A stretch of DNA of 64,000 nucleotides from Pedobacter jejuensis. GTDB lineage: Bacteria > Bacteroidota > Bacteroidia > Sphingobacteriales > Sphingobacteriaceae. The notes under the pieces were generated by a model. It had not been told where the DNA came from. It saw only the letters and a list, made by a program, of their open reading frames with translations, and searched no databases. The stretch is from NCBI RefSeq assembly GCF_003725795.1, contig NZ_RBEE01000005.1:62001-126000 (forward strand). Reading direction: 5' to 3'. Position numbers and translations under genes: made by a program. Positions within the stretch are counted from its first letter, which is position 1, and every line of letters begins with the position of its first letter. Of this stretch, positions 9,508 to 18,860 are shown one piece after another.

Positions 9508-11775
9508 ATGGAATTTAAAAATACCTTCATTGTTGTTTTCTGCATGCTGAGCATTAATGTGTTTGCACAACAAACCGATTTGGTTCAGTATGTTAATACT
9601 TTGCAGGGTACGAATTCTAAGCATGAATTAACCCGGGGAAATACTTATCCAACAACAGCTTTACCTTTTGGAATGCACACCTGGACACCACAAACCGGAA
9701 AAAATGGTGATGGTTGGAAATATCAATATTTTAAGGATGCAATTCGTGGTTTTCAACAAGCGCATCAATGCAGCTCGTGGACTCGCGATTACGCGGTTTT
9801 TTCTTTGATGCCCATGATAGATAATCTGGTTGTTGATGAAAACCTGCGTGAAGCTAAGTTTAGCCATACCAACGAAATTGCCAAGCCAAATTACTATAAA
9901 GTAAAGTTCGATAATCAGATAACAACAGAAATTTCTCCTGTAGAACGTGGTGCACACATTCGTTTCTCTTATCCGAAAGGGAAAAAAAGCTACCTGATTT
10001 TAGATGGATATATCCGCACCAGCGGCGTTAAAATTTATCCGAAAGAAAATAAAATTACCGGTTATGTAAGTAACGGCCAAGGATTTAAAAAAGAATGGAA
10101 AAGCTATTTCGTTATTCAATTCGATAAGCCGATAAAATCTTACGGAACTTGGGAAAATAAAAACAATGTACTTAATGCAGATTCTGTAATTGCGGAAGGA
10201 TTTGGCAAAGGTGCTTATGTCGAATTTAAAGCAGGTACAAATGTTCAGGTAAAAACTGCATCATCTTATATCAGTTTAGAACAAGCAGAACTAAATTTAA
10301 AAAACGAATTAGGTAATGACCAAACTTTAGAACAAACGAAAACTAAAGCTGCAGCAGTTTGGAATAAATCTTTAGGTAAAATCTTAGTTGAAGGTGGATC
10401 TAAAGCAGATAAAGAAACTTTCTATTCTTGTTTTTTCAGAGCCAGTCTTTTCTCCAGAAAATTTTATGAGTTAAATGCTGAAGGAAAACCTTATTATTTT
10501 AGTCCCTACGATGGTAAAGTTCATCCAGGATATATGTTTACGGATACCGGTTTTTGGGATACATTTCGGGCGCAATTTCCGCTAAACACATTGGTACAGC
10601 CAGAAATGCATGGGCAATATATGCAGGCGATGTTAGATGCTTACAAACAATGCGGCTGGTTGCCATCATGGTCTTTTCCTAGTGAGGGTGGAAGTATGAT
10701 TGGAAATCATGCAATTTCTCTTTTTGCTGATGCATGGGCAAAAGGCATCAAAACTTTCGATCCGGAAGAAGCATTAGAAGGTTACCTTCACGAAGTAACA
10801 AATAAAGGGCCATGGGGACCGGCAAATGGCAGAGATGGTTTTAAAGAATACAATGAACTGGGTTATGTTCCTTACCCGAAATACCGTGAAGCTACTGCCA
10901 AAACTTTAGAATATGCTTATGATGATTACTGTGCATATCAATTGGCAAAAATGACCGGGAATAAAAAATACATGGATATTTTTGAAGATAAAATGTACAA
11001 TTATCGAAACGTGTATGATGCCTCATCAAGATTTATGCGAGGTAGGGATATTAATGGAAACTGGTCGCCAAATTTTGACCCAATAGAATGGGGTGGGCCA
11101 TTTACCGAAGGGAATGCGTGGCATTGGCAATGGTCGGTTTTTCAAGATACCAAAGGTTTGATTAATTTAATGGGTGGGAATAAAAACTTTGTAGCAAAAC
11201 TGGATTCAGTTTTCACTGAGCCGAATAAAGTTAAAGTTGGAACTTATGGCGGTATGATTCACGAAATGACCGAAATGGTTATGGCAAATTTAGGGCAATA
11301 CGCTCATGGAAATCAACCCATTCAACACATGATTTACCTTTATAATTATGCAAACGAGCCATGGAAAGCTCAGTTTCATGCTCGAAATGTCATGACAAAA
11401 TTATACAACGCTACAGAAAATGGCTATCCTGGTGATGAAGACCAGGGGCAAACCTCTTCATGGTATGTTCTTAGCGCATTAGGTTTCTACAGTGTAACAC
11501 CTGGAAGTGGCGAATATGTTTTCGGCAGTCCGATGTTTAATAAAATTACAATTAATTTAGGCGGTTCAAGAAAATTTGTAATAGAAGCTTCATCGAACAG
11601 CTCGACAAATATTTACATAAAGTCGGCAACTTTGAACGGAAATAACTATACTCGCAACTTTTTATCGCATAGCGATATTGTTAAAGGTGGTACGCTTAAA
11701 TTAGAAATGGATAGCAAGCCAAATTTTAGTAGAGGACAATTAGAAGGAGATAAACCATTTTCTTTAAGCAAATAA
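9508..11775 (+). CDS. GH92 family glycosidase (alpha-mannosidase-like), copy 1
   Basis: The 755-residue secreted protein has a signal peptide ending NVFAQ. GH92 enzymes are calcium-dependent exo-alpha-mannosidases. Landmarks visible are RGNTYPTTALPFGMHTWTPQT near the N-terminus, FTDTGFWDTFRAQFP at the start of the helical catalytic domain, HGNQPIQHMIYLYNYANEPW, and GYPGDEDQGQTSSWYVLSA, which holds the acidic catalytic cluster. It starts 14 bp after the previous stop, so the two are co-transcribed. A second GH92 gene at 15013 shares the architecture but differs throughout. The two probably cut different mannosidic linkages, which is inference. Confidence 0.92.
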   Translation: MEFKNTFIVVFCMLSINVFAQQTDLVQYVNTLQGTNSKHELTRGNTYPTTALPFGMHTWTPQTGKNGDGWKYQYFKDAIRGFQQAHQCSSWTRDYAVFSLMPMIDNLVVDENLREAKFSHTNEIAKPNYYKVKFDNQITTEISPVERGAHIRFSYPKGKKSYLILDGYIRTSGVKIYPKENKITGYVSNGQGFKKEWKSYFVIQFDKPIKSYGTWENKNNVLNADSVIAEGFGKGAYVEFKAGTNVQVKTASSYISLEQAELNLKNELGNDQTLEQTKTKAAAVWNKSLGKILVEGGSKADKETFYSCFFRASLFSRKFYELNAEGKPYYFSPYDGKVHPGYMFTDTGFWDTFRAQFPLNTLVQPEMHGQYMQAMLDAYKQCGWLPSWSFPSEGGSMIGNHAISLFADAWAKGIKTFDPEEALEGYLHEVTNKGPWGPANGRDGFKEYNELGYVPYPKYREATAKTLEYAYDDYCAYQLAKMTGNKKYMDIFEDKMYNYRNVYDASSRFMRGRDINGNWSPNFDPIEWGGPFTEGNAWHWQWSVFQDTKGLINLMGGNKNFVAKLDSVFTEPNKVKVGTYGGMIHEMTEMVMANLGQYAHGNQPIQHMIYLYNYANEPWKAQFHARNVMTKLYNATENGYPGDEDQGQTSSWYVLSALGFYSVTPGSGEYVFGSPMFNKITINLGGSRKFVIEASSNSSTNIYIKSATLNGNNYTRNFLSHSDIVKGGTLKLEMDSKPNFSRGQLEGDKPFSLSK

Positions 11776-11837
11776 ATGCAATGCCTGAGGTGATTTGGGA
11801 TATTGCGGGGAGTAATTATTAAGACAAGATAGATACA

Positions 11838-12770
11838 ATGGAAAAACCTGTTGCATTAGGTGTAGACATAGGTGGCTCGCACATCACGGCGGCGTTAGTA
11901 GATTTAGAAACTAGAACAATCGTTCACAATTCCATTGAACGTAATGCAATAGATTCGCAGGAAAGTAAAGAAGTAATATTGACCGCTTGGTGTGAAATTA
12001 TAACCAAGGCTTTTGAAAAATCACCAAGTGATGTTAAGTTAATTGGAATTGCCATGCCAGGTCCGTTTGATTATGAACAAGGCATATCACTAATAAAAGA
12101 TCAAGATAAATTTAAAGCGCTTTATGGTGTAAACATTAAAGATGAACTATCTAAAAGATTAAACATTGATGCTGCAAACATTCAATTTATTAATGATGCT
12201 GCAGGTTTTTTACAAGGTGAAGTTTTTGGTGGAGCCGGTCGTGGTAATTCAAATGTTTTGGGTTTAACACTTGGCACCGGACTGGGTTCGGCCTATTGCG
12301 TAGGTGGCGTGGCAAAAGATGCTGATTTATGGAATTCACCATTTTTAAATGGCATTGCCGAAGATTATTTATCAACCCGATGGTTTGTAAAACGTTACCA
12401 GCAACTTAGTAATAATACTGTTGCAGGTGTAAAAGAATTAACGGCTTTAACAGCTACTGATTATTCTGCCACCAGAGTTTTTATGGAGTTTGGGTATAAT
12501 CTAGCCCAGTTTTTAATGCCGGTTATCAAAAAAAACAAATCCGATGTGGTAATTATTGGTGGTAATATATCAGGTGCATTTGCTGCATTTTCTCCCGAAT
12601 TAATTGCAACTTTAAAGGGCAATGCAATTGATGCAGATATTAGGGTAACGAAGCTAAAAGAACATGCAGCACTGATTGGTGCGGCAAGCTGTTGCGATGT
12701 AACTTTCCGCCATGAAAATACTACCGAAAGTTTAGGCAATGAGGTAAAAAGTTTTATTAATAAAGGGTAA
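11838..12770 (+). CDS. ROK-family sugar kinase
   Basis: The 310-residue protein carries the N-terminal phosphate-binding motif of the ROK group (ALGVDIGGSHITAALVD), AMPGPFDYEQG, the catalytic-loop region INDAAGFLQGE and the second glycine loop GLTLGTGLGSAYCV. It has no N-terminal DNA-binding domain and so is a kinase and not a ROK repressor. It is cytoplasmic, and in this locus would phosphorylate the monosaccharide released by the glycosidases. ROK specificity (glucose, mannose, fructose, N-acetylmannosamine) cannot be read from motifs. The usual HxxGC...CGCxGC zinc motif of many ROK kinases is not evident. Confidence 0.9.
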   Translation: MEKPVALGVDIGGSHITAALVDLETRTIVHNSIERNAIDSQESKEVILTAWCEIITKAFEKSPSDVKLIGIAMPGPFDYEQGISLIKDQDKFKALYGVNIKDELSKRLNIDAANIQFINDAAGFLQGEVFGGAGRGNSNVLGLTLGTGLGSAYCVGGVAKDADLWNSPFLNGIAEDYLSTRWFVKRYQQLSNNTVAGVKELTALTATDYSATRVFMEFGYNLAQFLMPVIKKNKSDVVIIGGNISGAFAAFSPELIATLKGNAIDADIRVTKLKEHAALIGAASCCDVTFRHENTTESLGNEVKSFINKG

Positions 12771-12788
12771 AACCTTTTTTTTAAATAG

Positions 12789-12810
12789 ATTGGTAAAACC
12801 ATTTAGTAGT
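12789..12810. promoter_or_regulatory. Weak LacI-operator-like site
   Basis: This site starts ATTGGTAAA and matches the operator at 6981-7002 in 16 of 22 positions, but its right arm is degenerate. It lies in the 128-bp gap after the ROK gene, about 90 bp before the peptidase gene. It may split the enzyme genes into two regulated transcripts. Low certainty. Confidence 0.35.
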
Positions 12811-12898
12811 TAATTAAAATCAATATTTTTATTCTTTACTGTTTATCGGTAAATAATCTATAGCCCAGAACTTAAATATCAGACATAAAATTAAACAC

Positions 12899-13570
12899 AT
12901 GAAAAAAATACACTTACTTAGCATTTTATTTTTTGTTGCACTGCTTCCTCTTACGCAATTAAAAGCTCAGGAAATCATTAAGAAAAAAGGCTACACATTA
13001 AGTTTCGAAAGCAACTTTGCTGAATTAGATCCGAAGTTAAAGAAACGATTAATAGAATCCTTTTTTGAGGTTTATCCTAAATTAGCTAAAGAGTATAATC
13101 CGAATACATTAAAAGAAGTAAAATTTTCTGTTGATACCAATTACAAAGGTGTTGCAGCTACCAGTAATGGAAAGGTAACATTCAGTTCGATTTGGATGGT
13201 TAAGCATCCTGAAGATATTGATGTTGTAACGCATGAAGTAATGCACATAGTTCAGGATTATGGCAGAAGTGTTGGTCCGGGTTGGTTAACAGAAGGCATT
13301 GCAGACTATGTTCGTTCAAAATTTGGTGTTGATAATCCTGGTGCTAAATGGACCATGCCTGATTTAAAACCTGAGCACTCTTACAAAAACAGCTATCGTA
13401 TTACCGCTAGATTTTTCACCTGGATTGAAAAAAATGTTAAATCAGGAACGATTAAAGCTGTTGATGCTTCATTAAGAGATCATACTTATACATCTGCAAT
13501 CTGGACTAAGTTAACAGGTAAAGATTTAGATGGACTTTGGGCAGACTACGTTAAAAATCCTCAAATTTAA
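12899..13570 (+). CDS. Secreted basic-secretory-protein family metallopeptidase
   Basis: The 223-residue protein has a signal peptide ending LKAQ and belongs to the plant-type basic secretory protein family. It has the zinc-binding HEVMHIVQDYG (HExxH) and, after the family spacing, PGWLTEGIADYVRSKFG, with a further acidic residue near the site. Members are thought to be secreted peptidases. In a glycan locus with GH92 and GH29 enzymes, a peptidase would suit a glycoprotein substrate; this is inference. It starts a new gene group after a 128-bp gap and is followed 17 bp later by the GH29 gene. Confidence 0.85.
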   Translation: MKKIHLLSILFFVALLPLTQLKAQEIIKKKGYTLSFESNFAELDPKLKKRLIESFFEVYPKLAKEYNPNTLKEVKFSVDTNYKGVAATSNGKVTFSSIWMVKHPEDIDVVTHEVMHIVQDYGRSVGPGWLTEGIADYVRSKFGVDNPGAKWTMPDLKPEHSYKNSYRITARFFTWIEKNVKSGTIKAVDASLRDHTYTSAIWTKLTGKDLDGLWADYVKNPQI

Positions 13571-13587
13571 ATATCCAACCGCTCGAT

Positions 13588-14982
13588 ATGTATAAACCAA
13601 TTACTAAATCTTTAATATTATTCGTTGCAGCAAGTTTGTGGTCAACCATTATAATGGCGCAAACGGTAAGCTTGGCGAAGCGACAGCAAGATTTTTTTGA
13701 TCTTCGTTTTGGTATGTTCATTCATTACAACATTCCAACTTATATGGATCAGGATTGGGCAGATCCGGAAGCATCACCTTCCATATTTAATCCTAAAAAA
13801 CTAAATACCGATCAGTGGGCCAAGGCTGCCTTATCGGCAAATATGAGTTATGGCTGTTTAACAACCAAACACCATAGTGGTTTCGCAATATGGGATACCA
13901 AAACAACGGATTATAGTGTAATGAATAGTCCTTATAAAAAAGATGTTGTAAAAGCTTATACCGAATCTTTCCGCAAGGCTGGCTTAAAAGTAATGTTGTA
14001 CTATTCTATTTTAGATACACATCATAAAATCCGTCCCAACCAAATTACGCCCGAAAAAATTGATTTCATTAAAGCTCAGATTAGAGAGTTGTTAACCAAT
14101 TATGGTAAAATAGATGCACTAATTATTGATGGATGGGATGCGCCATGGTCGAGAATTTCGTACGATGATGTTCCATTTGAAGAAATATATTCCTTAATAA
14201 AATCAATCCAACCCGAGTGTTTGGTGATGGATTTAAATGCAGCAAAGTATCCTGCAGAAGCTCTGTATTATACCGATATCAAGTCTTATGAGCAAGGTGC
14301 TGGTCAGCATATCCAAAAAGAAAGCAATAAATTACCAGCGTTATCTTGCTTACCGATTAATACCGCATGGTTTTGGGAAAGTGATTTCCCAACAGCACCC
14401 ACAAAAACGGCTACCGAATTGGTAGATGGGATTTTGAAGCCATTAAATATGGCTTATTGTAACTTCATATTAAATGTTGCACCAAACCGCGATGGATTAA
14501 TTGATGCAAATGCATTGGCAACTTTAAAGGAAATAGGACAAAAATGGAAAAATGATGGTCCACTTCCTGCATTACCTGTATCGGCAGCACCAATTATTTC
14601 ATCTAACATTGCTAAAAAGCAACCTGCTAATGCAAGCTGGAGCGATGATATGTGGATAATGGATTTTGCAAATGATGATAGCTACAGCACTGCATGGTTA
14701 TCCAATGCTACTGTTAAAGCACCATGGTATGAAATTACTTTTGAAAGGGATAAGCCATTCAATATGATTGTTATCGCCGAAAAAAAGCCAGGCATAAAAG
14801 CTTATCGGTTGGAGTACAGCGAAAACGGAGTTTGGAAACCAATCGTATCCGGAACAGATGCATCTAAAATAAAAATACACCGCTTCAATAGGGTTTGGGG
14901 TAAAAAAGTTAGAATACTGATAGATAAATTTGATGGGCAGGTACAACTGGCAGAATTTCAGGTTTACAACGAAAAAAGATAA
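13588..14982 (+). CDS. GH29 alpha-L-fucosidase-like glycosidase
   Basis: The 464-residue secreted enzyme has a signal peptide ending IMAQ. The GH29 barrel spans about residues 25-330: FFDLRFGMFIHYNIPTY, YGCLTTKHHSGFAIWDT, GLKVMLYYSILDTHH, and KIDALIIDGWDAPW, whose Asp fits the nucleophile position. Residues 350-460 form a beta-sandwich like a coagulation-factor 5/8 or CBM32 carbohydrate-binding domain (WYEITFERDKPFNMIVIAE). GH29 removes terminal fucose from oligosaccharides and N-glycans. Some members accept galactose, so the exact sugar is uncertain. Confidence 0.88.
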   Translation: MYKPITKSLILFVAASLWSTIIMAQTVSLAKRQQDFFDLRFGMFIHYNIPTYMDQDWADPEASPSIFNPKKLNTDQWAKAALSANMSYGCLTTKHHSGFAIWDTKTTDYSVMNSPYKKDVVKAYTESFRKAGLKVMLYYSILDTHHKIRPNQITPEKIDFIKAQIRELLTNYGKIDALIIDGWDAPWSRISYDDVPFEEIYSLIKSIQPECLVMDLNAAKYPAEALYYTDIKSYEQGAGQHIQKESNKLPALSCLPINTAWFWESDFPTAPTKTATELVDGILKPLNMAYCNFILNVAPNRDGLIDANALATLKEIGQKWKNDGPLPALPVSAAPIISSNIAKKQPANASWSDDMWIMDFANDDSYSTAWLSNATVKAPWYEITFERDKPFNMIVIAEKKPGIKAYRLEYSENGVWKPIVSGTDASKIKIHRFNRVWGKKVRILIDKFDGQVQLAEFQVYNEKR

Positions 14983-15012
14983 ACAGCAAACACATAAACT
15001 GATATATAAATA

Positions 15013-17298
15013 ATGAAAAAATTATTCATCGCCTTATTAAGTTTTGCAGCAACAGGAAGTTTTGCACAACAAGTTGGCAAAATAACCGATCCGGTAGAAT
15101 GGATTAATCCTTTGATGGGCTCTCAATCAAAACCAAGTTTATCAAACGGCAATACTTACCCAGCTGTTGGCGTGCCTTGGGGTATGAACATGTGGACTCC
15201 ACAAACTGGTAAAATGGGAGATGGTTGGGCATATACTTATGATGCCGATAAAATCCGTGGTTTTAAACAAACACATCAGCCTTCTCCATGGATGAATGAC
15301 TACGGTGCTTTTGCAATTATGCCGGTAACTGGAAAATTAAAATTTGCTGATGACGAACGTGCAAGCTGGTTTAGCCACAAAGCAGAGGTTTCAAAACCTT
15401 ATTATTACAGTGTTTATTTAGCTGATGCTGATGTTACAACAGAATTGACACCAACAGAAAGAGCTGCTCAGTTTAGGTTTACTTTTCCTAAAACCGATAG
15501 TTCTTTCGTTGTAGTAGATGCACAAAACAAAGGTTCGTACATTAAAATTTTTCCGAAAGAAAGAAAAATAATTGGCTACACAACCAAATATGCTCGTGGA
15601 CCTCTACCTAAAAATTTTAAAAACTACTTCGTTATTTACTTCGATAAAGATTTTACTTTGGCTAAAACCTGGAGTGGAAAAACTCTTGGAAATGATTTAG
15701 AACTTACCAGCGACCATACAGGTGCAGTAATTGGTTTTAAAACCACTAAAGGAGAAAAAGTTACTGCAAAAACGGCTTCGTCTTTCATCAGTTTTGAACA
15801 AGCAGAGTTAAACTTAAAAAGAGAATTGGCTGGTGATAGTTTTGATGCTACTAAAGCTAAAGCAAAAGCCGTTTGGAATAAAACCTTAAGCAAAATCGCT
15901 GTTGAAGGCGGTTCAATAGACCAAATGCGTACTTTTTATTCTTGTCTGTATCGCACCTTATTTTTTCCAAATAAATTATATGAGTTAGATGCTAAAAACC
16001 AAATTGTACACTGGAGCCCATATACTGGTGAAGTTAAACCGGGTTATATGTTTGCCGGTACAGGTTTTTGGGATACTTTCAGAGCATTATATCCTTTCTT
16101 AAATCTTGTGTATCCTTCAATAAATAAGGAAATGCAGGAAGGCTTAATTAATGATTATAAAGAAGGTGGGTGGTTGCCAGAGTGGAGTAGCCCGGGTTAT
16201 GCAAACATTATGGTTGGCAATAATTCTGCTTCTGTTGTTTCTGATGCTTACATTAAAGGTTTGCGTGGTTATGATATTAATACCTTATGGGAAGCACTTA
16301 AACACGGCGCCAATAACGAAGGACCGATTGCAGCTGTTGGCCGTAACGGCGTAAAATATTACAATGAGTTGGGTTATGTACCATTTGATGTTAAGGTAAA
16401 TGAAAACGCAGCAAAAACTCTAGAATATTCTTATGATGATTTCACTATTTACCAATTAGGAAGGGCGTTGAAGAAACCTGCTTCTGAAATAGAAATATAT
16501 AAGAAAAGGGCGATGAATTATAAAAACCTGTTCGACCCATCATCGGGTTTAATGCGTGGAAAAAATCAAGATGGAACATTCCAAAGTCCTTTCAGTCCGT
16601 TTAAATGGGGTGGTGCTTTTACAGAAGGCAACAGCTGGCACTATAGCTGGTCTGTTTTTCAGGATGTGGATGGCCTGGCCAAGCTTATGGGCGGACATGA
16701 AAAGTTTGTAACCAAATTGGATTCAGTTTTCTCCATGCCACCTGTATTTGATGAAAGTGCTTACGGGGGTGTAATTCATGAAATTCGTGAAATGCAAATT
16801 GCCAACATGGGGCAATATGCTCACGGTAATCAACCTATACAACACATGATTTATTTATACAATTTCGGTGGTGCTCCATATAAAACTCAATATTGGGTTC
16901 GTGAAACTATGGATAGAATGTACAAAGCAACTCCAGATGGTTATTGTGGTGATGAAGATAACGGACAAACTTCTGCCTGGTATGTATTTTCTGCAATGGG
17001 TTTTTATCCGGTAACGCCCGCAACAGATCAGTATGTTTTAGGAGCTCCTTTATTTAAAAAGGTAACGCTAACTTTAGAAAATGGGAAAACTGTTGTAATT
17101 AATGCTGCTGCAAATAGTAATGAAAACCGTTACGTTCAATCGCTACAAATGGATGGAAAACCCTACTCTAAAAACTGGATAAGCCACAGTGGTTTGCAAA
17201 AAGGTGCCGTTTTAAATTTTAATATGTCGGCAACGCCTAACAAAACAAGAGGGTCAAATCCGGTAGATTTCCCATATTCATTATCTACAGAAAAATAA
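15013..17298 (+). CDS. GH92 family glycosidase (alpha-mannosidase-like), copy 2
   Basis: The 761-residue protein has a signal peptide ending GSFAQ. It shares the layout of the GH92 enzyme at 9508-11775: SNGNTYPAVGVPWGMNMWTP, MFAGTGFWDTFRALYPF, HGNQPIQHMIYLYNFGGAP and GYCGDEDNGQTSAWYVFSA, which holds the acidic catalytic cluster. It differs from the first copy in the substrate-facing segments, for example EWSSPGYANIMVGNNSASVV. Both copies are probably periplasmic or surface exo-mannosidases. It ends this gene group and is followed by an inverted repeat. Confidence 0.92.
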   Translation: MKKLFIALLSFAATGSFAQQVGKITDPVEWINPLMGSQSKPSLSNGNTYPAVGVPWGMNMWTPQTGKMGDGWAYTYDADKIRGFKQTHQPSPWMNDYGAFAIMPVTGKLKFADDERASWFSHKAEVSKPYYYSVYLADADVTTELTPTERAAQFRFTFPKTDSSFVVVDAQNKGSYIKIFPKERKIIGYTTKYARGPLPKNFKNYFVIYFDKDFTLAKTWSGKTLGNDLELTSDHTGAVIGFKTTKGEKVTAKTASSFISFEQAELNLKRELAGDSFDATKAKAKAVWNKTLSKIAVEGGSIDQMRTFYSCLYRTLFFPNKLYELDAKNQIVHWSPYTGEVKPGYMFAGTGFWDTFRALYPFLNLVYPSINKEMQEGLINDYKEGGWLPEWSSPGYANIMVGNNSASVVSDAYIKGLRGYDINTLWEALKHGANNEGPIAAVGRNGVKYYNELGYVPFDVKVNENAAKTLEYSYDDFTIYQLGRALKKPASEIEIYKKRAMNYKNLFDPSSGLMRGKNQDGTFQSPFSPFKWGGAFTEGNSWHYSWSVFQDVDGLAKLMGGHEKFVTKLDSVFSMPPVFDESAYGGVIHEIREMQIANMGQYAHGNQPIQHMIYLYNFGGAPYKTQYWVRETMDRMYKATPDGYCGDEDNGQTSAWYVFSAMGFYPVTPATDQYVLGAPLFKKVTLTLENGKTVVINAAANSNENRYVQSLQMDGKPYSKNWISHSGLQKGAVLNFNMSATPNKTRGSNPVDFPYSLSTEK

Positions 17299-17320
17299 AC
17301 TATAAAATTATTTGTCTGAT

Positions 17321-17354
17321 AAGCTTGTCGAAAACTTTAGATTTCGACAAGTTT
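17321..17354 (+). terminator. Inverted repeat, possible terminator after GH92
   Basis: AAGCTTGTCGAAA pairs with TTTCGACAAGTTT (12 of 13 pairs plus a wobble) across 8 nt. It lies 23 bp after the GH92 stop. The T tract is short, so terminator function is likely but not certain. Confidence 0.55.
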
Positions 17355-17427
17355 AATCTGGCATACATTGATAGATTAATCACTAAATTGATTATCCAAT
17401 ACAGCACTATTAACTAAACCAAATATT

Positions 17428-18849
17428 ATGAAGATTAACGTCTTAAAAATTGGGTCGACAGCCTTTATCTGGTTGCTTGGAACATACATGGCATTAGCCC
17501 AACAACCCAACATTCCACTTACCGATTTATCAGCATTTAAAGAACCCGGAAATTCTTGGTCTTTAGTGGGCGATGTAACCGTAAATCTAGATCAACTAAA
17601 TTCTATAAAAGGTACGAAAGGAACTGGAATTTTGTTAAACATCTCTGAACCAAAAAAGGTAGGTTTTGATTTAACGACAATAAAGGAATATGGCGACATG
17701 GTTTTAGAACTGGATTACCTTACAGCAAAGGGAACCAATTCTGGCATTTATCTACAAAACAATTACGAAATACAATTGGAAGATTCGTGGACAGTTAAAA
17801 ATCCACTTTCATCAAACAACGGCGGCTTGTACGAACGTTGGGATAATGATAAACCCGAAGGTGAAAAAGGTTATGGTGGTATTGCGCCACGCCAAAACGC
17901 AAGTAAAGCACCAGGTTTATGGCAGCACATTAAAATTGTTTTTCAGGCACCAAAATTTGATGGATCGGGTAAAAAAATAGCAAACGCTAGGTTAATTAGT
18001 GTTGATTTAAACGGTGTTACCATTCACGAAAACGTAGAACTTTGGGGTCCTACAAGAGGTGGTTATGGAACAGAAAAAGCAATGGCACCAATCCGCATTC
18101 AAGGCGACCATGGTTCTATAGCTTTCAGAAATATTTCCATTACTGATCTTCCAGCAGCAGCTGCACAAACCGGTCGTCGTGGCGGAGGTGGAGCAGATCC
18201 AATTTATGTAGATGCACCAGCTAATACCATGATTAGAAGTTTTGTTGATGTAATGCCGGGCGTACGTTCTGTACATGCAATTTCAGTTGGTAGTCCGCAG
18301 CAAACCGCCTACAGTTACGATTTAGACAATGGAACATTATTACACGGCTGGCACGGAGGTTTCTTAGATGCAACCCCAATGTGGGATGGTCGCGGTAACG
18401 GAACATCTCGCCCATTAGGCAGCGTAACCCGCTTTACAAAAAAACCGGTAATGGCCATTTCAAAATTGGCAACTGCTGATGCAGCTTGGGTGACCGATAC
18501 CGCAGGGACAGGCTTTCGTACTAAAGGTTATGTAATGGATAATCAAGATCGCCCGGAATTTAAATACCAGATTTATGGAAATAAAGTTACCGATGCAGTA
18601 AAGGTTTTGGATAACGGACAAGGTTTATCAAGAGAGGTTACTTTAGAGCAGCCTGCTAAAGATTTATACTTGCTTTTAGGGGAAGTAGCCGACATAAATG
18701 AAGTGGCGAAAGGCTTATACGTTGTTGATGATAAAGCATATTATCTGCAATTTCCAAATGGCGAAAAGCCAATCGTTAGAGCTGTTGACGGTAAAAAGCA
18801 ACTGATTATAGCAATTGGAAGCAAATTGAATTACTCTATTTTATTTTAG
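17428..18849 (+). CDS. Secreted DUF1080 (3-keto-disaccharide hydrolase-like) protein
   Basis: The 473-residue protein has a signal peptide ending ALAQ. Residues 30-245 form a concanavalin-like DUF1080 domain with the typical EYGDMVLELDYLTAKGTNSGIYLQ, YEIQLEDSW and LWQHIKIVFQAPKFD. Some DUF1080 proteins hydrolyse 3-keto-glucosides. After a Gly-rich linker (GRRGGGGADP) the C-terminal 200 residues form a second domain (DVMPGVRSVHAISVGSPQQT, LLHGWHGGFLDATPMWDGRG) that I do not recognise by family name. The next gene starts 11 bp downstream, so the two are co-transcribed. Confidence 0.82.
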   Translation: MKINVLKIGSTAFIWLLGTYMALAQQPNIPLTDLSAFKEPGNSWSLVGDVTVNLDQLNSIKGTKGTGILLNISEPKKVGFDLTTIKEYGDMVLELDYLTAKGTNSGIYLQNNYEIQLEDSWTVKNPLSSNNGGLYERWDNDKPEGEKGYGGIAPRQNASKAPGLWQHIKIVFQAPKFDGSGKKIANARLISVDLNGVTIHENVELWGPTRGGYGTEKAMAPIRIQGDHGSIAFRNISITDLPAAAAQTGRRGGGGADPIYVDAPANTMIRSFVDVMPGVRSVHAISVGSPQQTAYSYDLDNGTLLHGWHGGFLDATPMWDGRGNGTSRPLGSVTRFTKKPVMAISKLATADAAWVTDTAGTGFRTKGYVMDNQDRPEFKYQIYGNKVTDAVKVLDNGQGLSREVTLEQPAKDLYLLLGEVADINEVAKGLYVVDDKAYYLQFPNGEKPIVRAVDGKKQLIIAIGSKLNYSILF

Positions 18850-18860
18850 TCTGTATTACG

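Noticed and set aside
12461..12802. Minus-strand 113-codon frame opposite the ROK gene
   Set aside because: It is fully antisense to a well-supported kinase and has no recognisable motif; it is a shadow frame.
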